DNA of 64,000 bases from JAZDFC01 sp043808235 (GTDB lineage Bacteria > Bacteroidota > Ignavibacteria > Ignavibacteriales > Melioribacteraceae): NCBI GenBank assembly GCA_043808235.1, contig JAZDFC010000005.1, positions 25,600 through 89,599 of the forward strand, in the 5' to 3' direction. The translations under genes and the position numbers were made by a program. Shown here piece by piece: positions 45,313 through 53,611 of the stretch. The notes below the pieces were generated by a model that did no database searches, was not told where the DNA came from, and was given only the letters and a program-made list of their open reading frames with translations. Numbering within the stretch: position 1 is the stretch's first letter; each line of letters opens with the position of its first letter.

Positions 45313-46644
45313 ATGAAAGCTATATTCCATAATATTATTATAGTGTTCTGTTTATTATTACTTATTAATCTTGAACTTTATTCTCAAACTACTCTTGCAG
45401 TTGGTGACATTGCTTTTACAGCAATGAACACAGATGGAAATTTAACCGCAGCCCCATTTGATTACTTTAGCATTGTGGCCTTTGTCCCCATAAGCGCCGG
45501 CACGCAAATTAGATTTAGTGATGTTCAGTATCGAGATGCAACTGGATTCGCAACCTCAAACGGAGTTTCAGAATTTGAATTTGTTTGGACTGCCCCTGCC
45601 GGAGGAATAGCATATATGGAACAAGTGACATTTTGGGCAACAGGAACGGTTGCACCCCCAGCACCAAATACTGATAAGGGAACAGTAAGTGGTAGCGGGT
45701 TATCATTAACTATAGCCGGTGATCAAATTTTTGCAGTTCAAGGTGCATCAATGAATTCGGGAACTATTATCGCCGGCATCCACAACAATGTCAGTTCTGT
45801 TGTAACAACCGGTCCCTCAAATTGGGATGATGGTTGTTCAGTAAGTACATCTGAAAGTGAACTTCCGAATGGTTTAACTAACGGTGTTAATGCAATATGG
45901 GTATATAACACAGGTCCCGTTGAAGTCGACAATGCTATTTTCAACGGATGTGGCTCTGTAAGCAGTTCCTTTAGTGCCGCTGCCAACCGGACTATAATAA
46001 ATGATATAGCAAATTGGATAAAAGATGACAGCAATACATTTTCTACTCCTCCTTGCGGGTCAACACTTCCGGTTGAGATTTCAGCGTTTGAAGGATATCT
46101 AAGCGCTAACAATGTATTACTCAATTGGGAAACAGCTACTGAAACTAATAACTACGGATTTGAGATTCTTCGCTACGCTCAGAATGATACCTCTTGGAAT
46201 AAGGTAGGTTTTGTTCAAGGGCACGGCACAACAAACTCACCAAAGAATTACAAATTTACGGATTCCGTATTACCGACTGTTGATAAAGTAAGCTACAGAT
46301 TAAAACAGATAGACACCGACGGCTCATTCGAATATTCAAAGATAATAGCCGTAGAGAAGATGCATGCAATGTCTCTACCCTATGAATTTAGATTGGAACA
46401 GAATTACCCGAATCCGTTCAATCCAACTACAACTATCAAATTCGGCTTGCCGATAGATTCATACGTAAAATTAGAAGTATTCAACATACTCGGTGAAAAA
46501 GTCGCGGTATTAGCTGATAAAAAAATGCTTGCAGGTTATCATCAAGTTAATTTTGACGGAGCTAATTTAAGCAGTGGAATCTATATTTATAAAATTACGG
46601 CCGGTGATTTTGTAAGTTCAAAGAAATTACTTTTAATGAAATAG
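45313..46644 (+). CDS. T9SS-exported protein with unrecognised N-terminal domain
   Basis: About 443 aa from ATG 45313 (AAAGG upstream); a TTG at 45289 is rejected. Signal peptide to LELYSQ. Residues about 20-255 (LAVGDIAFTAMNTDGNLTAA, FDYFSIVAFVPISAGTQIRF, GDQIFAVQGASMNSGTIIAG) form a compact beta-rich domain I do not recognise; similar regions occur in secreted proteins near endonuclease or lamin-tail domains, but the link is not firm. Then the common module (LPVEISAFEGYLSANNVLLNW ... NNYGFEILR) and the sorting domain (LEQNYPNPFNPTTTIKFGL). Here the 28-bp palindrome lies before the sorting domain, at a different place from the other copies. An extra, detached sorting-domain fragment follows 2 nt after the stop. 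Confidence 0.8.
   Translation: MKAIFHNIIIVFCLLLLINLELYSQTTLAVGDIAFTAMNTDGNLTAAPFDYFSIVAFVPISAGTQIRFSDVQYRDATGFATSNGVSEFEFVWTAPAGGIAYMEQVTFWATGTVAPPAPNTDKGTVSGSGLSLTIAGDQIFAVQGASMNSGTIIAGIHNNVSSVVTTGPSNWDDGCSVSTSESELPNGLTNGVNAIWVYNTGPVEVDNAIFNGCGSVSSSFSAAANRTIINDIANWIKDDSNTFSTPPCGSTLPVEISAFEGYLSANNVLLNWETATETNNYGFEILRYAQNDTSWNKVGFVQGHGTTNSPKNYKFTDSVLPTVDKVSYRLKQIDTDGSFEYSKIIAVEKMHAMSLPYEFRLEQNYPNPFNPTTTIKFGLPIDSYVKLEVFNILGEKVAVLADKKMLAGYHQVNFDGANLSSGIYIYKITAGDFVSSKKLLLMK
46351..46378. repeat. 28-bp palindrome inside CDS (core 4, different insertion site)
   Basis: GTAGAGAA, core GATGCATGCAAT, then GTCTCTAC; a few bases break full symmetry. It encodes VEKMHAMSL between SKIIA and PYEFRLEQNYPNPFNP, upstream of the sorting domain rather than within it. 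This copy therefore marks an independent insertion. Confidence 0.75.
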
Positions 46645-46646
46645 TA

Positions 46647-46930
46647 ACGACAACAACAATAAAATATTCCTTCCCTGCAAATCCCCCTTTATTAAACCTG
46701 TCCGGCATCTTTTTGACGGAGGGGGAAGCGAAGAAGCCGAGGGGGATTTTGTTACGTTGAAAATTTATGATGTACTTGGTAATCGAGTTGCGACGCTTGT
46801 GAATGAAAAAAAGGAACCGGGAATATATGAAGTACAATTTGATGGAAGCGGACTATCAAGCGGAGTATATATTTATAAACTGCGAGCAGGCAGTTTTGTT
46901 AAGTCAAGAAAATTACTATTGCTAAAATAA
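46647..46930 (+). pseudogene. Orphan T9SS sorting-domain fragment carrying a C/G-run element
   Basis: The first frame reads TTTIKYSFPANPPLLNLSGI, runs through the C/G-run element and stops. One base over, the frame reads VTLKIYDVLGNRVATLVNEK ... SSGVYIYKLRAGSFVKSRKL and ends at 46930. Together these are one sorting domain interrupted by a 1-base loss within the element. There is no start or signal peptide. It follows the stop of the previous gene by 2 nt and looks like the displaced 3' end of another cargo gene. Confidence 0.8.
46679..46748. repeat. C/G-run palindromic element (long form, frame-breaking)
   Basis: AATCCCCC at 46679 on the left and GGGGGATT on the right, with the same middle section (CCTGTCCGGCATCTTTTTGA) as the copy at 39989. 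It is one base shorter in the GCGAAGAAGCC part, which breaks the frame of the sorting-domain fragment. Confidence 0.8.
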
Positions 46931-46942
46931 ATTTGATATACC

Positions 46943-46990
46943 AAATGCCCAACTTCTTGCCTACAGAATAGACAGAGAAGTTGGGCATTT
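46943..46990. repeat. TGCCCAACTTCT hairpin repeat, copy 1
   Basis: AAATGCCCAACTTCT at the left end pairs with AGAAGTTGGGCATTT at the right end, 15 bp with an 18-nt loop. It lies 12 nt past the stop of the sorting-domain fragment. Copies are at 55037 and 58749. The long stem ending in T residues could stop transcription. Confidence 0.85.
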
Positions 46991-47157
46991 AAAACAGTAA
47001 CCAGACCACTTAAGTTTGATATTACTCCATTCTTTTTCGTGACGGACGTTTTCAATTCATTCGCTTTTTTACTCATTAAAAATTGTGAGCCCCGCATTAT
47101 TAAAAATCCTAAAAAAGAAATATCTTTAGATTGAACTAATAAGTTACTCATGAATTT

Positions 47158-50100
47158 ATGCTGATATTGTTAATACCGAATAATTTTCTGCACGATTTCT
47201 TTTATCGGAAATTGCAATTTCGTCCTCAACGTTTATTTCCGGGATCTTATTTTTTAATTCTCTTCTTTTTCATTCTATTCACTAGCACATTCGTCAATTT
47301 ATCTGCCCAGCAAAACAATCTTCGTTTCCAGCACATTTCAATCGAAGATGGTCTTTCGCAATCAACGGTGTGGAGTATTGTGCAGGATCACCGCGGATTC
47401 TTGTGGTTTGCAACAATGGACGGATTAAACAAATATGACGGATATAATTTTACAGTTTACCGGAACGATCCGGCAGATACAAATACAATCTCCGAGTTAA
47501 ACATCCGAGAAGTGTTTGAGGACAGCGGCGAAAATCTTTGGGTAATTACATTAACCGGAAAAATTGATCGTTACGATTCTTATAAAGATTTATTTGTTCA
47601 TTACTCTCTCAACTCATTTTTAACCGATGATCCGCGTGCTTCGAGGGTAATATCAATAGCAGAAGATATATCCGGACAATTGTGGATAGCAACTACAAAA
47701 GGTGAGTTATTTAATTATAATCGGAGGAAAGACCAATTTGTTATTCACAAAATTGATTTTCGAAAGGAAGTGAATATCGACGCAATCCATATGCAATGTT
47801 TGTATTACGATAAAGCGGGAATAATGTGGATTGGTACATGGGAAGGTTTATTAGAATACGATTTGAATACAAAAACGGTAATTCGTCATATCAATCAACT
47901 TGGAAATAAATATTCCTTAAGTGGAAACATCATCCTCGATATTTGCGGGGACAAAAAAGGAAATATGTGGATAGCATCAGCCGACGGCGGCGTGAGTGTA
48001 TTAAATCCGAAATTGCAGACTTTCAAAAACTACCGGCATAATCCACAAAATTTGAACAGCTTATCCAGCGATAGGGTGAATAGAATTTTTATAGATACAC
48101 GTTCCAATATTTGGGTTGCAACCATTGACGAAGCCCTCGATCGCTATGACGAAAGCACTGACTCGTTCCATCACTATCGAAACAATCCGTCTGTTCCGTC
48201 GTCGCTCGGCAAGGGAGCGGTGATGTCGATATATGAAGACGCAAACAATTGTTTATGGTTCGGAACTTCAGGAAACGGTATCAGCCGCCTGGATTGGCGT
48301 TATCAAAAATTCCAGCACATTGTTCACGATCCCGCCAACCCGGGAAGTTTGAGTCCGAATAATATTATTGCCATGAGTATGGATTCAAAAGGAAATTTAT
48401 GGATTGGCACCGATGGCGGCGGACTTAATTACCGTATGGCAGGTAGTAATGATTTTAAACATTTCAGTAAGAATTCCGATTTACTCGGAAGTAATTCAAT
48501 CACATGCATATTGGAAGACCATAACGGAAAATTATGGATTGGCACTGATCCCGGAATAAATTACAAAGCAGGATTATTCATTTATTCTGTGGAAAAGAAT
48601 TCTTTTACCCCGTTTACAAAAATTTCGGTAAATGTCGGCGGTATTACGAATATCTTCGAGGACAGAAACGGTGAATTTTGGATTGGGACGTCGTCAGAGG
48701 GTTTGTTCAGGTATAACCCTACTACGAAAAAAGTTACAACCTACAAATCCGATCCAAAAGATCAAAGTACATTTGCCGGGAATTTTATTCTTTCGATTTA
48801 TGAGGACAATAAGGGAAATATCTGGATCAGTTCCAGGTTGAGCGGTTTGAATTTATTTAACAGGACGACAGGCAAGTTTACACGTTATCAAAATAATCCA
48901 TCCGATCCGACCAGTATTAGCAGTAATAACGTCCTTGATATTTATGAAGACACAAAAGGATTTTTGTGGGTTAGCACATGGGGTGGCGGATTAAATAGGT
49001 TTGATCCGGGGAGAAAGATATTCAGGCACTTCACTATGAAAGATGGTTTGCCGAATAATATTGTAACATCAATTCTTCCGGATAAACACGGCAACCTGTG
49101 GCTCGGCACTAATCATGGATTATGCCGTTTCAATCCAAAGACAAATAAATGGAAAGTATATGATGTATCGGACGGACTGCAGAGTGATGAACTTATACAG
49201 GCAATCTGTTCTAATGACGGCACTTTCTATTTCAGCTCTTCAAACGGAATTACGGTATTTCATCCTGACAGTATTAAGGATAATAATAGAATCTCTCCAG
49301 TTGTGATTACAAAATTTACTGTGTTTGATAAACCGTTATTGGCGAATCCCACAGTAAACATAATTAAAGAGATTACGCTTTCGTATAGCCAAAATTTTTT
49401 TACGTTTGAATTTGCCGCGCTCGATTTCGCTGCACCGGATAAAAATCAATACAAGTACATGCTCGAAGGAATTGACGAAGGGTGGGTTTATGCCGGTTCA
49501 AAACATTCCGCAAGTTATACGGATATTAAACCCGGCGAATATATATTCCGCGTTAAAGGTTCCAACAGCGATGGAGTTTGGAACGAACAAGAAACAGTAA
49601 TTTCTTTAATTATCACCCCGCCGTTTTATGAAACATGGTGGTTCAGAATTTTGGCAATTATTTTTCTTCTCGGAATCGGTTACGCTGTTTATAAATATCG
49701 TGTAAAAAAACTTTTAGAAGTTGAGAGAACACGGTTACGTATTGCTCGCGATCTTCATGATGATGTGAGTGCAAGCATTACCGGGATTGTCTATTTTGCC
49801 AACGCAGTATCGAATGAAATGGGCGAGAAATCAACGCCGGCAATTTCAAAATTAGTGGGATTGATTAAAGAAAGCGCTACCGAAGTTCAGGAATCGATGA
49901 GTGATATAATTTGGTCTATCAATCCTCAGAACGATAAATGGGAAATCATTCTTCCAAAGTTCCGGCGATTCGCTTCGGACTTATGCGAGAGCAAAGGAAT
50001 TAAATACAACATCGAGATTCCGGGAGTGATTAGCGCAAAGACTCTTCCAATGGAAAAACGCCGCGACTTCTGGCTGATATTTAAAGAGATGGTAACTAAT

Positions 50101-50328
50101 GCCGTAAAGCATTCCGGTTGCTCAGAAATTAGTATTACGATTTTGGTGAATAATGATTTACTGAACATGAAGATTGAAGATAACGGGAAAGGATTTGATT
50201 CGAATAAGTCTTTTGCCGGAAATGGATTGTTAAATGTAAAATCGCGAGCAAAGACACTGAATTCAAAACTTGATTTGGAGACTTCGCACGGTAACGGAAC
50301 GAAGTGGGAACTTGAAATCCCGTTATAA
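47158..50328 (+). CDS. Propeller-sensor histidine kinase (Reg_prop / Y_Y_Y / HisKA_3), copy 2
   Basis: A 1056-aa paralogue of the kinase at 30899, with the same order: signal/anchor segment (YFLILFFFILFTSTFVNLSAQ), 13-14 Reg_prop blades (FLWFATMDGLNKYDGYNF, NMWIASADGGVSVLN, FLWVSTWGGGLNRFD), Y_Y_Y (LSYSQNFFTFEFAALDF), one TM, HisKA_3 with His867 (RIARDLHDDVSASITGI) and HATPase (EMVTNAVKHSG, EDNGKGFDS, GNGTKWELEIP). The kinase cores are close (both have EVQESMSDIIWSINPQND). The propeller faces differ more, as expected if the two copies sense different ligands. The gap to its regulator gene (about 155 nt) is filled by four palindromes. Confidence 0.92.
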   Translation: MLILLIPNNFLHDFFYRKLQFRPQRLFPGSYFLILFFFILFTSTFVNLSAQQNNLRFQHISIEDGLSQSTVWSIVQDHRGFLWFATMDGLNKYDGYNFTVYRNDPADTNTISELNIREVFEDSGENLWVITLTGKIDRYDSYKDLFVHYSLNSFLTDDPRASRVISIAEDISGQLWIATTKGELFNYNRRKDQFVIHKIDFRKEVNIDAIHMQCLYYDKAGIMWIGTWEGLLEYDLNTKTVIRHINQLGNKYSLSGNIILDICGDKKGNMWIASADGGVSVLNPKLQTFKNYRHNPQNLNSLSSDRVNRIFIDTRSNIWVATIDEALDRYDESTDSFHHYRNNPSVPSSLGKGAVMSIYEDANNCLWFGTSGNGISRLDWRYQKFQHIVHDPANPGSLSPNNIIAMSMDSKGNLWIGTDGGGLNYRMAGSNDFKHFSKNSDLLGSNSITCILEDHNGKLWIGTDPGINYKAGLFIYSVEKNSFTPFTKISVNVGGITNIFEDRNGEFWIGTSSEGLFRYNPTTKKVTTYKSDPKDQSTFAGNFILSIYEDNKGNIWISSRLSGLNLFNRTTGKFTRYQNNPSDPTSISSNNVLDIYEDTKGFLWVSTWGGGLNRFDPGRKIFRHFTMKDGLPNNIVTSILPDKHGNLWLGTNHGLCRFNPKTNKWKVYDVSDGLQSDELIQAICSNDGTFYFSSSNGITVFHPDSIKDNNRISPVVITKFTVFDKPLLANPTVNIIKEITLSYSQNFFTFEFAALDFAAPDKNQYKYMLEGIDEGWVYAGSKHSASYTDIKPGEYIFRVKGSNSDGVWNEQETVISLIITPPFYETWWFRILAIIFLLGIGYAVYKYRVKKLLEVERTRLRIARDLHDDVSASITGIVYFANAVSNEMGEKSTPAISKLVGLIKESATEVQESMSDIIWSINPQNDKWEIILPKFRRFASDLCESKGIKYNIEIPGVISAKTLPMEKRRDFWLIFKEMVTNAVKHSGCSEISITILVNNDLLNMKIEDNGKGFDSNKSFAGNGLLNVKSRAKTLNSKLDLETSHGNGTKWELEIPL

Positions 50329-50343
50329 AATTTTACAATTACC

Positions 50344-50462
50344 GTCTGCTTCAGCAGACTGGATAGTAAAAAATTAGAGAATGGGCTTTAGCCCCATAAT
50401 CATTAAATGTGGCTGAAGCCAAAGACCATTTTTGTTATTAGCCCGTCAGTTAAAACTGACGG
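50344..50462. repeat. Cluster of four short palindromes between kinase and regulator
   Basis: GTCTGCT-TC-AGCAGAC (50344-50359), GGGCT-TT-AGCCC (50383-50394), TGGCT-GA-AGCCA (50410-50421) and CCGTCAGTT-AA-AACTGACGG (50443-50462). All have 2-nt loops. Stem sequences differ except that two share GGCT/AGCC. The equivalent kinase-regulator gap in module copy 1 has none. Confidence 0.8.
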
Positions 50463-50484
50463 TAAATAAAACTAAAATTTGTGT

Positions 50485-51156
50485 ATGAACAACATGGACA
50501 AAAAACATCTTCCTATAAATCTTTTAATTATCGAAGACAACCGATATGTGCGGAGCGGGTGGGAAGCGGTTCTTACGATGAATGAGGGATTTCAAATTAT
50601 CGGTTCATACGCAAATTGTGAAGATGCGATAAAAGATGATAAATTCGGTGATGCCGATGTGATACTGATGGATATTGGTTTACCTGGCATGAACGGTATT
50701 GAATGCGTAAGTTTTATCAAAGAAAGACATCCCGAAAAAATAATTGTAATGTGTACCGTTCACGAGGACGACGATAAAATATTCAACGCGATTTGCGCGG
50801 GCGCTGTCGGTTACCTTCTCAAAAAAACACCGCCCGATGAATTGATAGCATCTCTTAAAGATGCATACAACGGCGGCTCGCCGATGACGCCAAGTGTAGC
50901 CCGCAAAGTGATTGCATCGTTTCATAAAACCACAATACAAAAAAACAAAGATGATGTTGAATTGACCGAAAGAGAAAATCAAATCCTAAGCATGATGGCT
51001 GAAGGGAAATCATACACCGCAATCGCCAGGGAAATATTTCTCTCGCTCGACGGAGTTTATTATCACATTCGTCATATCTATGAAAAACTCCAGGTGCATT
51101 CGCGTGCAGAAGCGGTAGCAAAAGGTATACAAAAAAAGATAATCAAACCGATGTAA
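50485..51156 (+). CDS. NarL/FixJ-type response regulator, copy 2
   Basis: About 223 aa from ATG 50485; a TTG at 50479 and an ATG at 50494 are alternatives, and none has a strong ribosome site. Receiver with E17-D18, phospho-acceptor D63 (VILMDIGLPGM) and Lys in GYLLKKTPPDE. A complete LuxR HTH (LTERENQILSMMAEGKSYTA, IAREIFLSLDGVYYHIRHIY, EKLQVHSRAEAVAKG). It is the clear counterpart of the regulator at 34109 and the expected partner of the kinase at 47158. Confidence 0.92.
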   Translation: MNNMDKKHLPINLLIIEDNRYVRSGWEAVLTMNEGFQIIGSYANCEDAIKDDKFGDADVILMDIGLPGMNGIECVSFIKERHPEKIIVMCTVHEDDDKIFNAICAGAVGYLLKKTPPDELIASLKDAYNGGSPMTPSVARKVIASFHKTTIQKNKDDVELTERENQILSMMAEGKSYTAIAREIFLSLDGVYYHIRHIYEKLQVHSRAEAVAKGIQKKIIKPM

Positions 51157-51391
51157 TATTGTTTTAGCTTGCAGTTAGCAGCAGGCAGATAGCAGTGAAT
51201 GCAATTAGGCGTTGTAATTCTTTGTGTGCCTTTGTGATATCCTTTGTGTCCGTTGTGGTTAAAATATTTTCCCATAACAAATCAAAAATCGCCAATCCAT
51301 AATCCCAAATCCAAAACCACAGGTTCCTGTAGTGCCTCCGCTTTTCTGATTCCTTAAAATTCATCAGTAAAAATAAAAATACTGTTGAATT

Positions 51392-52015
51392 ATGAACCCA
51401 AACCGAAAAGCAATAAAGATAATTATAGTAGAGGATAATAAATTCATTCGAAGCGGCTGGGAAATACTGCTTGGCAGTCGAACTGATTTCGAAGTAATCG
51501 GCTCGTATGGAAGTTTTGAGGATGCTTCTGCTCATGATAAAATAAGCGAGACTGATTTAGTGCTGATGGACTTGCAGCTTCCGGGCATATCGGGAGTAGA
51601 GGGGATTCGTCAAATAAAATCCCGCTGCCCGGAAGTAACAATTGTTGTGTGCACCGCGTACGAAGACAATGAGAAAATATTCGAAGCCATCTCTGCCGGC
51701 GCAATTGGATTTATTGAAAAGAAAGCCCGCGAAGACGAAATGCTTTTCTTCCTGCGGAACGCTGTTGAAGGTGTATCCCCGATGTCGCCGAATATTGCGC
51801 GGAAATTATTGTCAATTCAAAAAGAGAATAGCAGAGTGAGTTACTTTCTTCGATTGAATAATTTGGGGATGGAACAAAGCATACTCGAAAAAATTGCGGA
51901 AGGAAAATCCTACACTTCCGCCGCGTCCGAACTGCATTTGGATGTGGAAAAAGTAATGAAAACAATCAGCGGCATTTATCAAAAATTGCAGAACAAAGAA
52001 TCCGAAAAAAATTAA
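51392..52015 (+). CDS. Second response regulator with decayed HTH, copy 2
   Basis: A 207-aa protein with an intact receiver: E14-D15, D60 (LVLMDLQLPGI), Lys in GFIEKKAREDE. The C-terminal part (MEQSILEKIAEGKSYTSAAS, ELHLDVEKVMKTISGIYQKL) keeps the helical outline of a LuxR HTH but replaces recognition-helix residues (the usual H is I in KTISGIY) and stops before the VHSR segment. The same decay pattern at 35264 suggests that this second regulator has a job other than ordinary promoter binding. It is 20 nt before the next T9SS cargo gene. Confidence 0.85.
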   Translation: MNPNRKAIKIIIVEDNKFIRSGWEILLGSRTDFEVIGSYGSFEDASAHDKISETDLVLMDLQLPGISGVEGIRQIKSRCPEVTIVVCTAYEDNEKIFEAISAGAIGFIEKKAREDEMLFFLRNAVEGVSPMSPNIARKLLSIQKENSRVSYFLRLNNLGMEQSILEKIAEGKSYTSAASELHLDVEKVMKTISGIYQKLQNKESEKN

Positions 52016-52035
52016 ACAAAATAAACGAGACGAAT

Positions 52036-53577
52036 ATGAAAACGAAAATTCAACAATTACTCTTAATAATTATTCTGTTACTTATTTCTTTTTCTCATTC
52101 AAACTTTGCCCAGGGTTCCACCATCGCCACAACATTTGTATTAACCAACGAAGGCGGTTTGATAGATGACCTTATTGCCATAGGCTACGGGAATTCTAAT
52201 CTCTATGAAACTTTGCTTTGTCTCCAAGATTATTCCGGCGGAATTATTTCCACAGAGTTTCTTGAAACGCTTGCGAGCTGCCCGGCGGGAAGCGAAATAT
52301 TTACTGCAAATCTGAGTAATTATGCAGGAATTAATAATCCGGTATGTGTTAATACTGATGGAACAGTTGGGATAAATGGCATTTTCGGAAAAGAATATTA
52401 TGGAAGAGAGGGATATGAAACTTATCCTGAAAATATAGGGGATGGAAGTGAAATATTTACTTATGCCACAAGCTCTGAATATTATATCGATGCGGGAAGT
52501 TGTTCGCATGTCGGTGGAACTGTAACATATTACAAAGCCTTCGCCATTGCCTGGTCGATGGAACCCCCGACAACTTTTGTATTAAGTAACGAAGCGCCGG
52601 GATATTTGATTGATAATTTGATTGTAGCAGGTTATGGAAGTTCAAATCTCTATGAAACTTTAGTCGCTCTTGTACCCACTTCAGGTGGAATAATCTCAGA
52701 AGAATTTCTTGAAACACTTGCAAGCTGCCCGGCGGGAAGTGATATTTTTACTGCGCCTCTCACAAATTTTTCCAATCCGGCAAATAATCCAATCGAAATT
52801 AATACAGATGGAACTGCTCATGTAGTTTCCATCTATGGAAAAGACTTTTTCAGGAAAGAAGGATACGCAACGTACCCTGAACCCCAAAATGGATTTGGAA
52901 GAGAACTTTTTACTTATGCCACAAGCCCGGAATATTATATCGACTGCGGAAGTTCAAACACGGGTGGAAGTAATTACAAAGCCTTCGCAATCGCCTGGTC
53001 GTTGGGAAATATTGAAGTATCTGTTGATTCAATCAGCATTGGCGAAACAACAACATTCGATATTACAACAGTCGCAAGCTGGACGGCGGAATCCGACCAA
53101 ACATGGCTTGCAGTAAATCCAACATCCGGAACAGGTAACGCAACAATAACATTAATCGCAGAAGCAAACACAACCCCAAACGAACGAACAGCGCATGTAA
53201 CAATATCCATTGCCGGTATTGTTGTTCAAACGATAACAGTAACACAGGCTGGCACCCCCGTCGGAATTGAAGATGAAGAAACGACACCGAATAAGTTTGA
53301 GTTGTTACAAAACTATCCGAATCCGTTTAACCCGAGTACCACAATAAAGTATTCTGTAGCCTCTGTAGAGACGCCATATATGGCGTCTCTACGACATGTT
53401 ACGTTAGAGATATTTGATGTGTTGGGTAGAGAAGTCGCAGCGTTGGTTGATGAATACCTTCCCGTGGGAAGTTATACGAAGGAATGGAATGCCGGTAATC
53501 TTCCATCGGGAATATACATTTGCCGGATGGAAGCGGGTAGTTACAAATCCAACATCAAACTATTACTATTAAAATAA
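52036..53577 (+). CDS. T9SS-exported protein with tandem unknown domains and a BACON domain
   Basis: A 513-aa protein. Signal peptide to NFAQ. Two tandem copies of a domain of about 150 residues follow (28-178 and 182-328). Both contain TTFVL(T/S)NE, GYG.SNLYETL, GGIIS.EFLETLASCPAGS and FTYATS.EYYID, with a conserved Cys in LASCPAGS. I do not recognise the family. Next is a BACON-type Ig-like domain (ASWTAESDQTWLAVNPTSGT ... VTISIAGIVVQTITVTQAG), often found with carbohydrate binding, and the sorting domain (LLQNYPNPFNPSTTIKYSV) with a core-1 palindrome. It is the first cargo gene after module copy 2. Confidence 0.82.
   Translation: MKTKIQQLLLIIILLLISFSHSNFAQGSTIATTFVLTNEGGLIDDLIAIGYGNSNLYETLLCLQDYSGGIISTEFLETLASCPAGSEIFTANLSNYAGINNPVCVNTDGTVGINGIFGKEYYGREGYETYPENIGDGSEIFTYATSSEYYIDAGSCSHVGGTVTYYKAFAIAWSMEPPTTFVLSNEAPGYLIDNLIVAGYGSSNLYETLVALVPTSGGIISEEFLETLASCPAGSDIFTAPLTNFSNPANNPIEINTDGTAHVVSIYGKDFFRKEGYATYPEPQNGFGRELFTYATSPEYYIDCGSSNTGGSNYKAFAIAWSLGNIEVSVDSISIGETTTFDITTVASWTAESDQTWLAVNPTSGTGNATITLIAEANTTPNERTAHVTISIAGIVVQTITVTQAGTPVGIEDEETTPNKFELLQNYPNPFNPSTTIKYSVASVETPYMASLRHVTLEIFDVLGREVAALVDEYLPVGSYTKEWNAGNLPSGIYICRMEAGSYKSNIKLLLLK
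53365..53392. repeat. 28-bp palindrome inside CDS (core 1)
   Basis: Identical to the copy at 40317; encodes VETPYMASL between KYSVAS and RHVTLEIFDVLG of the sorting domain. Confidence 0.9.
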
Positions 53578-53611
53578 ATCACAATAAATCAATAAAAATG
53601 GAGAAGATAAA

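Noticed and set aside
51180..51391. Gene in the gap between the two regulators of module 2
   Set aside because: The segment is made of common non-coding pieces (CTTTGTGTCC..TTGTGGTTAAAAT and CCCAAATCC-like runs) and has no sensible frame on either strand.
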